A program made the translations under genes and the position numbers. The notes under the pieces are model-generated. The model made no database searches, was not told the DNA's origin, and saw only the letters and a list, made by a program, of their open reading frames with translations. From contig JAINUG010000256.1 in assembly GCA_029706075.1 (NCBI GenBank), positions 620,001-684,000 of the forward strand: a stretch of 64,000 bases of DNA. Direction: 5' to 3'. Origin of the DNA: Aldrovandia affinis. Its lineage: Eukaryota; Chordata; Actinopteri; Notacanthiformes; Halosauridae. Numbering within the stretch: the stretch's first letter is position 1; every line of letters begins with the position of its first letter. Shown here piece by piece: positions 33,186 to 41,713 of this stretch.

Positions 33186-33192
33186 TATATAT

Positions 33193-33332
33193 TGTTACAT
33201 CCCTTTACTTTGTATTAGCCAGTTCTCTCTCTCTCTCTCTCTCGAATATTTCGTTTTGTTTTTCTTCATGCTATTAGGCTACTTTGGAAATTAACAGTGT
33301 TACTTTGCTTGGTACGTCCCGCGGGGATTACA
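33193..33332 (+). mobile_element. 5' LTR of Gmr1-like element 2, shortened
   Basis: Runs from TGTTACATCC to GGGGATTACA, followed by GTGGTGCCAGC where the primer-binding region should be. It matches the 3' LTR only over the first ~27 bp; a (CT)n run at 33224-33243 follows. At 140 bp it is shorter than the 3' LTR, so it may have an internal deletion or its end may be misplaced. Confidence 0.5.
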
Positions 33333-33555
33333 GTGGTGCCAGCTTTGAATTTAGTAACAGTGTTATTTTGCTTTATGCAACATTGTGTCCCGGTTGTAGT
33401 AAATAGTTTGTTGTATTCATTTTGAATTACGCTACTTTTCTTATTAGCGTTTGCATTGCCATTTACCATATACCCGTACCAGTTTATTTTTGGTATTTCG
33501 GTAAAACAGTGGTAAAACTTGTTCTCTTTTGAATCGAACGTTTTGATACGTTGCC

Positions 33556-34500
33556 ATGGAGTTCGAACTTGGCAGGTTCCTTGATGTCCCGACGATCGAA
33601 AAGTTCGACAGCTGCAGGAAAGCTGACCTTCTATTGATTGCGGATCGTTTTAAAATCGAGGTGCTCCGCTCGGACACCAAACTGGTCCTTAAAACCAAAG
33701 TTACGGCCAGACTATTTGAGCAGAAAGTACTGTCTGAGGACGCTGTCCCTAGAGTATCTAGCGTTAAGGTCGAGAGCCCTGACGCTACTCTTAAAGCTCG
33801 ACAATTCAAGCTGGAGTTGAAACGATTAGCGTTGAAGGAGAAAGAGTTAGAGTTGGATGCCCAGGTGCGGCTGAAGGAGTTAGAGGTGGAAGCTATGTGG
33901 GTTAGCAACAGAGCGCAGCCAGCTGAGTTTAGCGTCATCAGGAACGCTAGCTTGGTTCCTCCCTTTCGTGAGGCGGATGTGGATAGGTATTTCCCCATGT
34001 TCGAACGCGCTGCCATCTTGTTGAATTGGCCCAGGGAAGCCTGGCCACTGATGTTACAGGGCATGCTCGTGTGTAAGGCTCAGGCTGCATTGTTGTCGCT
34101 GTCGTTGGAGCAGAGTCTCAATTATGATCTGGTGAAAGCTGCAGTATTGAGGGCTTACGAGTTGGTACCGGAAGCTTATTGTCAGAAGTTTAGGGAGTAT
34201 CGTAAAACCGACTGTCAGACTTTTGTTGAGTTCGCCCGTGAGAAGGAGAACTTATTTGATCACTGGTGTACTGCACAGGGAGTTGAGACGTTTGGGCAAA
34301 TCCGTGATTTAATTATCATGGAGGAGTTTAGGAATTGTGTGCCTGAGCATGTTGCCCTCTATCTGAGTGAACAGAGAGTAACTCAGATCACTCAGGGTGC
34401 GATACTGGCGGGGCATGTTTGGGGAAAAAGTCACTCCCCGGGGGAATTCCCCAAATGGCTATGCCGATCCGTCGAAACCCAGTTCTCCCACCTCTGGTAG
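33556..34500 (+). CDS. Gag of Gmr1-like element 2, with coiled coil and SCAN-like domain
   Basis: The open frame of 314 codons starts MEFELGRFLDVPTIEKFDSC. Residues 1-60 resemble the usual N-terminal helical domain (KADLLLIADRFKIEV). Residues ~85-120 form a charged coiled coil (LELKRLALKEKELELDAQV). The central part contains DVDRYFPMFERAAILLNWP and AYCQKFREYRKTDCQTFVEFA, the capsid fold that gave rise to SCAN domains, then CVPEHVALYLSEQ. The last ~30 codons are out of frame: the true protein shifts at about 34400 into the next frame (zinc knuckle). Gag would assemble the intracellular particle. The first ~280 residues are uninterrupted. Confidence 0.75.
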   Translation: MEFELGRFLDVPTIEKFDSCRKADLLLIADRFKIEVLRSDTKLVLKTKVTARLFEQKVLSEDAVPRVSSVKVESPDATLKARQFKLELKRLALKEKELELDAQVRLKELEVEAMWVSNRAQPAEFSVIRNASLVPPFREADVDRYFPMFERAAILLNWPREAWPLMLQGMLVCKAQAALLSLSLEQSLNYDLVKAAVLRAYELVPEAYCQKFREYRKTDCQTFVEFAREKENLFDHWCTAQGVETFGQIRDLIIMEEFRNCVPEHVALYLSEQRVTQITQGAILAGHVWGKSHSPGEFPKWLCRSVETQFSHLW

Positions 34501-35032
34501 AAGGCTGGAGGATTCGGAGGGTAAATCGAAGTTTGTGTGCAACTTTTGCAAGAGGCCAGGTCACGTCGTGGCTGATTGTTATGCCCTGATGAGGAAAAAG
34601 GAATCTTCAAAAGGGGTTACTCTTGTGAACACGTTTTTGCCTGAGCTTGAACTTGGCGGTTTATTACCCCTTAATAACGATGGTGCTCTTAAGGATTTTG
34701 CACCGTTCATTATGGACGGTTCTGTGTCGTTGGCTGACGATCATGGGGTTTCAAAGCTAGTTAGGATACTGAGAGACACCGGAGCGGCACAGTCGTTTAT
34801 TTTGGAGGATATTTTGCCCCTGTCTGAGAGGTCATCCATAGGCACAAGTGTCCTTGTGCAGGGTTTTGAGATGGGTTACCTTAACGTGCCGTTACATGGC
34901 ATTCTGTTAAAATCGGATCTCGTGACTGGTCGCGTTGCTGTGGGTGTGCGACCCAGTCTTTCTGTGGAGGGAGTGTCCTCATTCTGGGGAACAATTTGGC
35001 AGGAGGCAGAGTTTTGGCTAGTCCTGAGGTAA
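34397..35032 (+). pseudogene. zinc knuckle and protease of Gmr1-like element 2
   Basis: The frame overlaps Gag by ~100 bp. It carries CNFCKRPGHVVADC, a complete C-x2-C-x4-H-x4-C knuckle, then an acidic linker and the retropepsin active site ILRDTGAAQSFI (Asp-Thr-Gly). A hydrophobic strand (VPLHGILLKSDL) follows. Near 34985 the expected glycine loop and LGNNLAGG block are split by a frameshift into the integrase frame. Whether the Gag overlap was a programmed shift or a mutation cannot be told from one copy. Confidence 0.7.
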
Positions 35033-35860
35033 CTCCTGTCCCTCTTGTCAATGACCCTGACAAACTTGCGCAGAAATGTCCTGACGTTTTCCCCTCTCGT
35101 GCTGTCACCCGTGCAATGTCTAAGCGATCTGAGAATGACAATGACAAGTCTTGTGATGTTCCCGTGTTAGACGACGCTTATGACTTAAGTGACTCATTCT
35201 TTGGGAAGCTGGAGCATGGAGTGCAGACAACCCCTACTGGGGCAGACGGGGATGACAAAGCGCTTGCAGATGTAGACAGGAAGGCTGATTGTGTCGACAA
35301 GCTCGAGAAGCTGTCTCTGGCGCAAGAACAGTTGATAGTGGAGCAGAAGAGAGACACAGATATTTCCTCTCTCTCTGAGAGTGCAATTCCCGAGGTGGAA
35401 GTTTCATCAGTGTCCACTGGGTATTTTGTTGACGCTTCAGTTCACGACGACTGGCGCACTGTCCATCAAATTGTAGCTCCATCTGCTTACCGCAAGGAAA
35501 TACTTGGCCTTGCTCATGATAGCTGCCTTGCTGGACAGTTAGGCGTGAACAAGACCTATGACCGTGTGCTGAAGCACTTCTTTTGGCCTGGGTTGAAAAA
35601 GGACGTTGCCAGATACTGCCAGACTTGCCCTGTGTGCCAGCTTACGGGGAAACCGAATCAGAAAATTCCCCCAGCCCCGTTGTACCCCATTCCAGCATTC
35701 GGAGAACCGTCTGAAAGGGTATTTATTGATTGCGTTGGTCCGTTACCACGGACTAGGATGAGTAACCAGTATCTGCTCATTGTAATGTGTGCGTCTACCC
35801 ATTTCCCCGAGGCGATAATGGCGCCGGTTGTCGTTAAAGCATTCGTTACGTTTTTTTTCT
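34996..35860 (+). pseudogene. integrase N-terminal half of Gmr1-like element 2
   Basis: The frame opens at AGGRVLASPEVTPVPLV, the end of the protease region, passes through a long acidic linker (residues ~30-150) and reaches the integrase zinc-binding module: LAHDSCLAGQLGVNKTYD with its histidine and ARYCQTCPVCQLTG with both cysteines (the second histidine position appears as Q). The catalytic core starts with RVFIDCVGPLP (first Asp) and STHFPEAI. After VVVKAF a T-rich junction breaks the frame and the second Asp and Glu are missing. It comes directly after protease and before RNase H, the Gmr1-like arrangement. Confidence 0.75.
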
Positions 35861-35867
35861 TGTTAAG

Positions 35868-36097
35868 GCTACCTAGGCTCCACTTTTCGTCCCTTAGTGG
35901 TGTTGACTGATCATAACCCACTTGTTTATCTTAACCGCATGTGAAACAACAATCAGCGTCTTATGCGGTGGAGTTTCTTTTTACAGGGTTATGATCTAGA
36001 TATTCGACACATCCGCGGACGGGATAACGTTGTCGCTGATGCCTTGTTCCGGACGTACGAATGTTACAATAAAGAAATGATCACGTTCAGACCTTGA
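35868..36097 (+). pseudogene. RNase H C-terminal part of Gmr1-like element 2
   Basis: Beyond the deletion the frame reads RPLVVLTDHNPLVYLNRM, a TGA, NNNQRLMRWSFFLQ, then DIRHIRGRDNVVADAL, ending at TGA about 36095. This is the end of the gypsy RNase H domain: the TDHNPL strand with catalytic Asp, and the H.RG.DN..AD.L block with the last Asp. The stop replaces a codon in the M-x-N-N-Q segment. It is the last pol domain before the 3' LTR. Confidence 0.8.
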
Positions 36098-36180
36098 TTG
36101 TAAATATGTTCATATACACATATAATATGGGTTTAAGAGATTGGAAGTGTTTAATTTATTTATTGTCTTAAGGGTGGGGG

Positions 36181-36542
36181 TGTTACGTCCCTTTACTTTG
36201 TATTAGCACTACTTCGTGTTTCCTTTTGGATTTGCGTGCTGTTGTGTTTCCTTGATTTATCCCCTTTAAGTGGAGATGACGTCACTGCTCTGCTGGGACC
36301 TGCTTGAGGACGTACATGGTTTCCAGGGGAACCCTCCAAGCAACGTGACGTCAGTAGATGCGGCTGGACATCGCTTTGTTACATCACTGAGGAGATTTTT
36401 AAAAAGATGCGGGACAATATATAGTGGTTGCCACCTGAATGTCATCAGTTCCCTTTACGACATTGTTAATTACAGCTTGGTGATTGCTTTACTCTGATTT
36501 ACCGACTAGTTGCTAATTAATAAATATTGCTATTCGTAATAC
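36181..36542 (+). mobile_element. 3' LTR of Gmr1-like element 2
   Basis: Starts TGTTACGTCC after the purine tract AAGGGTGGGGG (36170-36180). A poly(A)-signal-like AATAAA lies at about 36520, and the unit probably ends CGTAATACA. A LINE tail is inserted right after it, so the exact end is uncertain. Confidence 0.55.
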
Positions 36543-36550
36543 AATTTTGG

Positions 36551-36690
36551 GAACTGAGTTGAGTTGAGTTGTTTTTATTGTCATTCCGCCACATACAAGT
36601 ATGTGGAAGAACGAGATTTCGCTTCGATTTACAACAGTGCAACATTAAGACAACAAAACTCTGAGGAGAAGACCTCCCCTATCATCTTCG
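36551..36690 (-). mobile_element. LINE 3' tail fragment with (AACTC)n end
   Basis: Read on the minus strand the segment ends TGACAATAAAAACAACTCAA with ACTCA repeats, the form of a non-LTR retrotransposon 3' end. The upstream body is too short to name the family. It abuts the 3' LTR. Confidence 0.4.
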
Positions 36691-36936
36691 AGGGTCTGGA
36701 ACCGCTAGCTGGCTGCCCAGTGAGACCTTGCAAGCTGCTTTTGTCTTTTAAAGGACTTTCATGTTATAAATAGAGAGAACAATCATTAAATGTATTCATG
36801 TTAAATATATGTTTAACTTTTCTATACCACTGTTTCACTGGTATTCCTTACGGGTTGTGGTTATTGATTAAGTGGCTTAGTGTTACGTCCAATATTGTAT
36901 ACCTGGTTATTACAACGCAGGTTGATTTCTATCCAT

Positions 36937-36943
<7 letters not shown>

Positions 36944-36967
<24 letters not shown>
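36944..36967. repeat. (AT)n microsatellite
   Basis: AT repeat that received the Tc1 arm, as at 6007 and 26588. Confidence 0.85.
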
Positions 36968-37097
36968 CACTACCAGTCAAGTTTTAGAACGCCCCCATTT
37001 TCCAGTTTAGACTGAAATGTAAGCAGTTCAAGTCCAGTGAATAACATGAAATGGTACAAAGGTAAGCGGTAAACTGCCAGAGGTTAAAAAAAAGTGT
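36968..37097 (+). mobile_element. single Tc1 inverted-repeat arm (family Y)
   Basis: Matches the left arm of the element at 25736 (AAGTCCAGTGAATAAC, GGTAAACTGCCAGAGGTT) to its inner end, then stops in AT-rich sequence. No transposase or second arm. Confidence 0.75.
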
Positions 37098-37220
37098 ATA
37101 TAGTGTAGTGTATTTATATATAAATATACACTGTATATAATCCAATATTGTATCATATTGTACTGTATATATACTGTTTATATAAAAACTTGAAAAATGT
37201 CAGTCTGACACATACTGTAC

Positions 37221-37709
37221 TGACCCTTGGAGTGGGGTGACACTCTAGGAAGGCAAGGTCTTACTCTCTATGCTATACACACCACACGTCAATTAGTGCA
37301 TTCATATATATTATATACAGGTTTGCATATAATAAGTCAGGTTTTTTGCGCTACATTCATTTCACCAGCAGATGGCAATGTGCATTCTCTCATATGAAGC
37401 TCTCAGTACTCAACCCATTTTTGACACAGTGTATCGGAAACATGCAATGCTTCAGAAAGCATTTCAGGGGTCCTTTAAAACAATCAAAGTCAAATCCAAA
37501 CAGCAATCCAAAACCATCCAATAACTCTTCTTGCTCACTCAACACGCGTTTACAGTGTGTCTTTTATTTCCCCCCAACTACATTCAGCTGCCAGCAGTCC
37601 CAATTACTTTACTTGTTTCAGTGGGTAGTTAGGCCTGGGACTGCAGTCCTTTTTGGCTCTAGTGGCTCGCGAGAGTTAAAGGGGCAGTCATCCCCCTTGG
37701 GATGTCACA
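37221..37709 (-). mobile_element. probable solo LTR
   Basis: On the minus strand it begins TGTGACATCCC and ends CCAAGGGTCA, 489 bp, flanked by the exact 4-bp repeat GTAC (37217-37220 and 37710-37713). An AATAAAAGA motif lies inside. The inner end shares GGGGTGGGGTGACAC-like sequence with the family X fragment at 7213. No internal coding sequence is adjacent. Confidence 0.5.
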
Positions 37710-38188
37710 GTACATATTAGCTAGCTAACCTAGCTAACCAGCTTAATGATAACTAATAACTTGTGCATTTTGTAACTAAGCAATTATTTACTCGATTGGG
37801 GACACATTCGCAGAGGCGTTGTTTGTCAACAGGCAAGGCAGGCAACTGCCTGGGGCCCCCAGGCCGTTAGGGGGCCCCCGAGGGCTGACAAACTTTACCC
37901 CACAGCAATGTCCTTTTTCTTCTTTTTTTTTTTTAAAGATTAGAACGTTGTATTTAATTGCTTGACATATAAAGTGACCAGCTGGATCACGACAGCAATG
38001 TCTCAAAATGTGGCAACCGCAGACAGTGACTGCAGCAACTCCCTCCCTTGGCTTAAACAACCAATGGGTTTGCAATGACATCTCAGTAGGAAACCTCCTA
38101 AAGGGGGCCCCATGTCACTGCCCTGGTGACGTTCTCCGCGTGTCCAAGTTTGAATCAGTCAGTCGAATGAATCCAGAAATGAAAACTG

Positions 38189-38267
38189 ATGAAGAGGAGC
38201 TATGTTTCTGGAAGCGAGAAAAGAAAGAAACAAAAAGAAGACGAGGAAAAAAGAAAGAAATGCAGTG
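38189..38267 (+). pseudogene. hAT transposase exon 1
   Basis: ATG at 38189 reads MKRSYVSGSEKRKKQKEDEE plus KRKKCSG, the basic N-terminus typical of TTF-type hAT transposases, and stops at a donor CAGTG|GTAAGT. The 79-bp exon leaves one base that joins in frame to exon 2. A competing longer frame through the same bases (KREKKETKRRR) does not join in phase with exon 3. Confidence 0.65.
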
Positions 38268-38747
38268 GTAAGTGGAACAGATATTGGCAGATAATTATGA
38301 TTAAGTATAAAATAACTGAATGCTGAACGAATAAACCCCATTAGTCTAACGCTAGCTGCTGCTAGCATTTTACCAGGAGACGGAGAACGATGCTAAGCTA
38401 GCGGCGTTAGACTAATAGTGTTTATTAAGTTTCAAGTTTTTTGTTAGTTCACCTAGCTATATGTGTGCTAGTAGTTAGTCAGCTACGTTTGATGTTTTTC
38501 CATACTGTGCACCCTGAAAGCTGAATGTTTTGTGTCATTAGCTAGCCACTGGTTACCGTGTCTTGCTGTTTTACAATTGACCCTTCGCTAAACCACGCCC
38601 CAAAACGCAAACTGGCCAATCACAGCGGCGTGTTTTACATACTCCTACAGTTCCTCCGACATTGTTTTCCTGCCTTCCATTGAATTACACCCAAAAATTT
38701 GACATTTTCTTCATTTTCGAGCTGGTTTTGCGGATTTTTAGCAAATT

Positions 38748-38849
38748 ATGGTTAAACATTGTGCCTGGGGCAAGTGCAACAGTGACACTCGTTACCCAGA
38801 CAGGTTTGAAGGAGATATACGTTTTTTTCCCTTTATAAAACCTAAATAA
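38748..38849 (+). pseudogene. THAP zinc-finger N-terminal fragment
   Basis: ATG at 38748 reads MVKHCAWGKCNSDTRYPDRF followed by EGDIRFFPF, then TAA after 33 codons. The C-x4-C pair, the basic start and the FFPF patch are the first half of a THAP domain, a DNA-binding module of P-type transposases and host THAP proteins. The continuation with the second zinc pair (C, H) is not found in frame. Non-functional. Confidence 0.65.
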
Positions 38850-39189
38850 AACCCTGAAAAGTGTAAGCTGAATTGCTCGCGTATACACGAAACGGTCCTA
38901 AACTTGCCTAATTCCAATCCTTTCGTAACTGAAATGCCCGAAACACCTGGCGAATCTCCATTCGTCCAAGCGAATAGTTTTTTTAATCATAGCCTATATA
39001 TATAATAATTACGACAGCGCAAATATTTTATTGCAAGTTTGAGGCTTTGTGAAGTCTCGCCGCGGCAGATGCCAAGCTATGCCTCGTTAATACCGACTTC
39101 CACATCGCGTTAGTAAACAGTATTACGTTATACTGGTCAATAGCGAATGTATATGTCGGTGACATCACCGTGTACGCTAAACTTGAGAT

Positions 39190-39480
39190 ATCTGCTTCAC
39201 GTTGGCTAGCTAGCTAGCTACCGTGTTTAAGATCAGGCCATTGTCAAGTGAGCTAGGCTCATTACTTGCTAGCACTAAATAGCTTGCTAGTTAGGTAGTT
39301 GGGCTGCGAAAATAGTTAACCAGCGAGCTAGCAAGCAAGCTGATTTAGTAAGTTCATGAGAGATCTGGTTGGCTAGCTAGCTAGAGGATAAGGTACAAGT
39401 TAAACAGAGTAATGTCGTTACAGCACACTATAGGCGACTAATGTTACGTTAGTTAGCTAATGCTAGCTAACTTACTACTG
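39190..39480. repeat. GCTAGC-rich low-complexity sequence
   Basis: CTAGCTAG and GCTAGC motifs recur at very high density here, and again at 38340-38490 and 39900-39962. No regular period is visible. Confidence 0.6.
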
Positions 39481-39652
39481 AATGTAACGTTATATAGGCC
39501 TACTGCTTTGGCTTTTTAATGATTGTAATAGTGAATAGAGACCTACCCAGCTTTACAGGAACAGTGTTGCTCCTTAATGTCGTTGTACTCTGTCTTAATC
39601 GCCCGGTGATGCGGTGGTTCCCTTTACTCTGATCTGTAGGCTTTCGCTTCTA

Positions 39653-39859
39653 TCATAATTTTTTTACGTCATTTTGTTGCTGAGTCAGTGTGATATCTTG
39701 AATATAACCTTCAAATGCATATTGTATACCCTTCTGTCTGCTTCTATCTGAAATCGCTTTTCTATTTTCCAAAAATTGGACAATATTTCTCCAGGGAGTG
39801 CAGTTAGTGACAGTGGGAGCGCCATGCTGGCTCCGAAAGCTTGACGTACATAGCAACAA
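39653..39859 (-). pseudogene. minus-strand frame of the THAP element, second product or transposase piece
   Basis: A 68-residue frame starts close to the right terminus. The core APTVTNCTPWRNIVQFLENR and QKGIQYAFEGYIQDI looks like a genuine protein region that I associate, from memory and without a search, with uncharacterised fish proteins of THAP-type elements. It runs opposite to the THAP frame, so the two ends of the element encode convergent products. Function not assigned. Confidence 0.4.
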
Positions 39860-40001
39860 TAACTAAGGGGGGCGTGGTTTAGCGAAGGGTCAATTACACT
39901 AGCTAGTAGCTAGTTAGCTAATATGTAGCGTGCTGGCCGGATAATGTTAGCTAGCTAGCAGAGCTGGACCACTAATGTTATATCACTTTATCTCTCCTCA
40001 G

Positions 40002-40031
40002 GATCATTATGTATGTTTCTGACAGCAAAAG
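40002..40031 (+). pseudogene. hAT transposase exon 2 (30 bp)
   Basis: Bounded by acceptor TCTCTCCTCAG and donor AAAAG|GTAAGG. Spliced between exon 1 and exon 3 it reads SLCMFLTAK, keeping the frame. This matches the K-x-LTK-type segment that follows the basic region in related transposases. Confidence 0.55.
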
Positions 40032-40172
40032 GTAAGGATAAAGTACCCCCTCCAAATGCTGATAATGAAAACTGTAAGTTCAGTATTACACTTTAATTGA
40101 TAACATGCCATGCCCTCTAAAGATTCATTATGATAATATATACCCTGTTTTTTTTGTTTTTTGTCATATCAG

Positions 40173-40548
40173 TTCCGTCAACGTCCACCTCTAGTGAGAC
40201 AGCAACACCTGACCATGATGAAGATAACATGTCACCCCCTACCTCAAGCAGTAGCATCACCACCACTATAAAATGCTTGACCACATCAGAAGACCCTGCA
40301 CAATGGCCAAGTGTCCTAGGCCACACTGAACTGTGCGTAATAGTAACAAGAGGACCTATACAGGTAAAAGATATAGTCTTCCCCAGAATTCTGAGAAAAA
40401 TCCACGTAGATTCACAAAGGAACACTACAAAATGGTCATGAAAAATGGGGAGAAGATACAGCGAACATGGCTTCTGTATTCAGTTAGCACAGACTCAGTC
40501 TTCTGTTTTGCGTGCAAACTTTTTGGAAAACTGGACAATGCACTAACC
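40173..40548 (+). pseudogene. hAT transposase exon 3, TTF-type zinc finger (first part)
   Basis: After the acceptor TTTGTCATATCAG the frame gives VPSTSTSSETATP, a Ser/Thr-rich acidic linker, then DPAQWPSVLGHTELCVIV and, after a one-base shift near 40385, a basic loop (KNPRRFTKEHYKMVMKNGEK) and TWLLYSVSTDSVFCFACKLF. The W, C and C-x2-C pattern is that of the TTF zinc finger in ZMYM/P52rIPK-like hAT transposases. The exon is cut at LDNALT by the inner hAT. Confidence 0.75.
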
Positions 40549-41246
40549 CAGTGTTTCTCAAATAGTGGGGCGGTGCGATGCCAGGGGGCGCGTGTGACCA
40601 CGGGAACATGCTTTTTTTTTGCCGTACTAGAATAAAGTGTAATTGCAGATATGAAGTGCAGTGAATAAACCCTCAAGAGACACCATGGAAAAATATTTAA
40701 CAGGGTTGAAAAGAAAGGCGGAGAGAGACGGAGATAATGAGACAAACAAAAGTCACCCGAAAGCTAAGACGAGGAAATATGACGAAGCGTATGTAGCGCT
40801 TGGCTTCACTGTGACTACGGTGGGAGACGAGGAAAGACCGGTGTGTTTACTGTGTCTTAAAATGTTGGCAGCGGACAGCATGAAGCCAAATAAATTAAGG
40901 CGTCACTTAAAGACATTACACCCCAATCACGCTGATAAGCCGCTTGAGTTTTTTAAGCGAAAACGTGCCGAATATTGCCGACAATCATCCCGTTTTGTGA
41001 ATGCTACTTCAGAAAACCAGCGAGCACTGTTAGCATCATATAAGGTGGCATACCAAATTGCTCAGTGCAAAAAACCCCACACCATAGCATTTCTTTAATG
41101 TTAATAAGGATACAATGTTATGCAGAGGTGTACTTATAACAATTTTATAGACAAATTATACTATTTATAGTCGCGGCGGAGTGGGGGGCGCAAAATGTTT
41201 TCTTCTTCCTAGGGGGGGCGTAACAGAAAATAATTGAGAAGCACTG
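40549..41246 (+). mobile_element. second hAT transposon nested in the first, exact 8-bp duplication
   Basis: CACTAACC stands at 40541-40548 and again at 41247-41254. The ends are inverted: CAGTGTTTCTCAA on the left and the complement of CAGTGCTTCTCAA on the right, with subterminal GGGGCG-rich segments. The 698-bp element keeps one open frame with a BED zinc finger and is an internal-deletion derivative of a larger transposon. Confidence 0.9.
40685..41098 (+). CDS. BED zinc-finger protein, truncated hAT transposase
   Basis: ATG at 40685 (context CACCATGG) opens a 137-codon frame: MEKYLTGLKRKAERDGD, a lysine-rich linker, YVALGFTVTTVGDEERPVC, LCLKML, then KPNKLRRHLKTLHPNH and PLEFFKRKR. C-x2-C followed by H-x4-5-H is a BED zinc finger, the DNA-binding part of ZBED5/SCAND3-related hAT transposases. 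The catalytic RNase H-like and dimerisation domains are missing; the protein stops at KPHTIAFL shortly after the start of the next domain. A full transposase has about 600 residues. The frame has no defect, and a short DNA-binding product is possible if transcribed. Confidence 0.7.
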   Translation: MEKYLTGLKRKAERDGDNETNKSHPKAKTRKYDEAYVALGFTVTTVGDEERPVCLLCLKMLAADSMKPNKLRRHLKTLHPNHADKPLEFFKRKRAEYCRQSSRFVNATSENQRALLASYKVAYQIAQCKKPHTIAFL

Positions 41247-41254
41247 CACTAACC

Positions 41255-41518
41255 AAAGGGGGATTTAGACATTGGAAGAACCTAGCTAGTCATTTAAAGG
41301 AACATGAGTATTCAAAGACACACATTACCAATATGAAGAGTTGGAATGAGCTCCAGATGAGGCTCAAAACTAAAACAGCCATTGATCAGATATTGTCATG
41401 TTTAGGTTTTATTTTTAAAAGTCTCACTTTAACGTATCTTGTTCTGAGCTGTTTTGTATTCACCACATCACCAGTAAAATATTTGAACTGTGATCCTGTC
41501 TCTGAGTCGTGCGATTGA
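41255..41518 (+). pseudogene. hAT transposase exon 3, continuation after the nested element
   Basis: The reading resumes at KGGFRHWKNLASHLKEHEYSKTH, the histidine-bearing end of the TTF zinc finger, then NMKSWNELQMRLKTKTAIDQ. Beyond this the sequence (ILSCLGFIFKSLTL) no longer looks like transposase and reaches the right terminal region, so the catalytic domain was removed by deletion. Confidence 0.7.
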
Positions 41519-41713
41519 GTCCTCAGCCTAGTGGTTGTTACTTACACACTGACCTTACATGTGTACACAGAACTCAGATATATTAGGGCTGGACCAACCG
41601 TACATTTTTCATTGGTGTCACATTATTTATAACATAATGGCGATGAACGCTGGTTGGAGGGGCCCCCTGGGAATTTTTGCCTAGGGCCCCACCAGACTCT
41701 AGCAACGCCCCTG

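Larger units (their letters stand above)
33193..36542 (+). mobile_element. Gmr1-like Ty3/gypsy retrotransposon, internally deleted (overall extent)
   Basis: LTR starts at 33193 and 36181 share TGTTACATCCCTTTACTTTG (one difference) and TATTAGC. Between them come Gag, zinc knuckle and protease, integrase zinc finger and the first part of the core, and then RNase H. Integrase preceding RNase H is the pol order of the Gmr1-like group first described from cod, and differs from the usual gypsy RT-RNase H-integrase order. RT is lost at the junction near 35860. Confidence 0.8.
38576..39894. mobile_element. THAP-type DNA transposon (P or Kolobok class) nested in hAT intron 1
   Basis: The ends are a perfect 26-bp inverted repeat: ATTGACCCTTCGCTAAACCA then CGCCCC on the left, its complement ending at 39894 on the right. 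TACA lies on both sides (38572-38575, 39895-39898), a possible 4-bp duplication. The left part encodes a THAP N-terminus on the plus strand; the right part encodes a different conserved-looking frame on the minus strand. The superfamily is unresolved: P elements make 8-bp and Kolobok TTAA duplications, and neither fits well. Confidence 0.7.
37811..41713 (+). mobile_element. hAT transposon with exact 8-bp target duplication, host of two nested elements
   Basis: CACATTCG occurs immediately before (37803-37810) and after (41714-41721). The ends are inverted: left CAGAGGCGTTG, right the complement of CAGGGGCGTTG, each followed by a subterminal GGGGCCC block. It encodes a TTF-zinc-finger hAT transposase in three recognisable exons with most of the catalytic part deleted. 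A THAP-type element occupies intron 1 and another hAT interrupts exon 3. Confidence 0.9.

Noticed and set aside
33444..34064. 206-codon minus-strand frame
   Set aside because: Antisense shadow of the Gag frame at 33556-34500; serine-rich and without domains.
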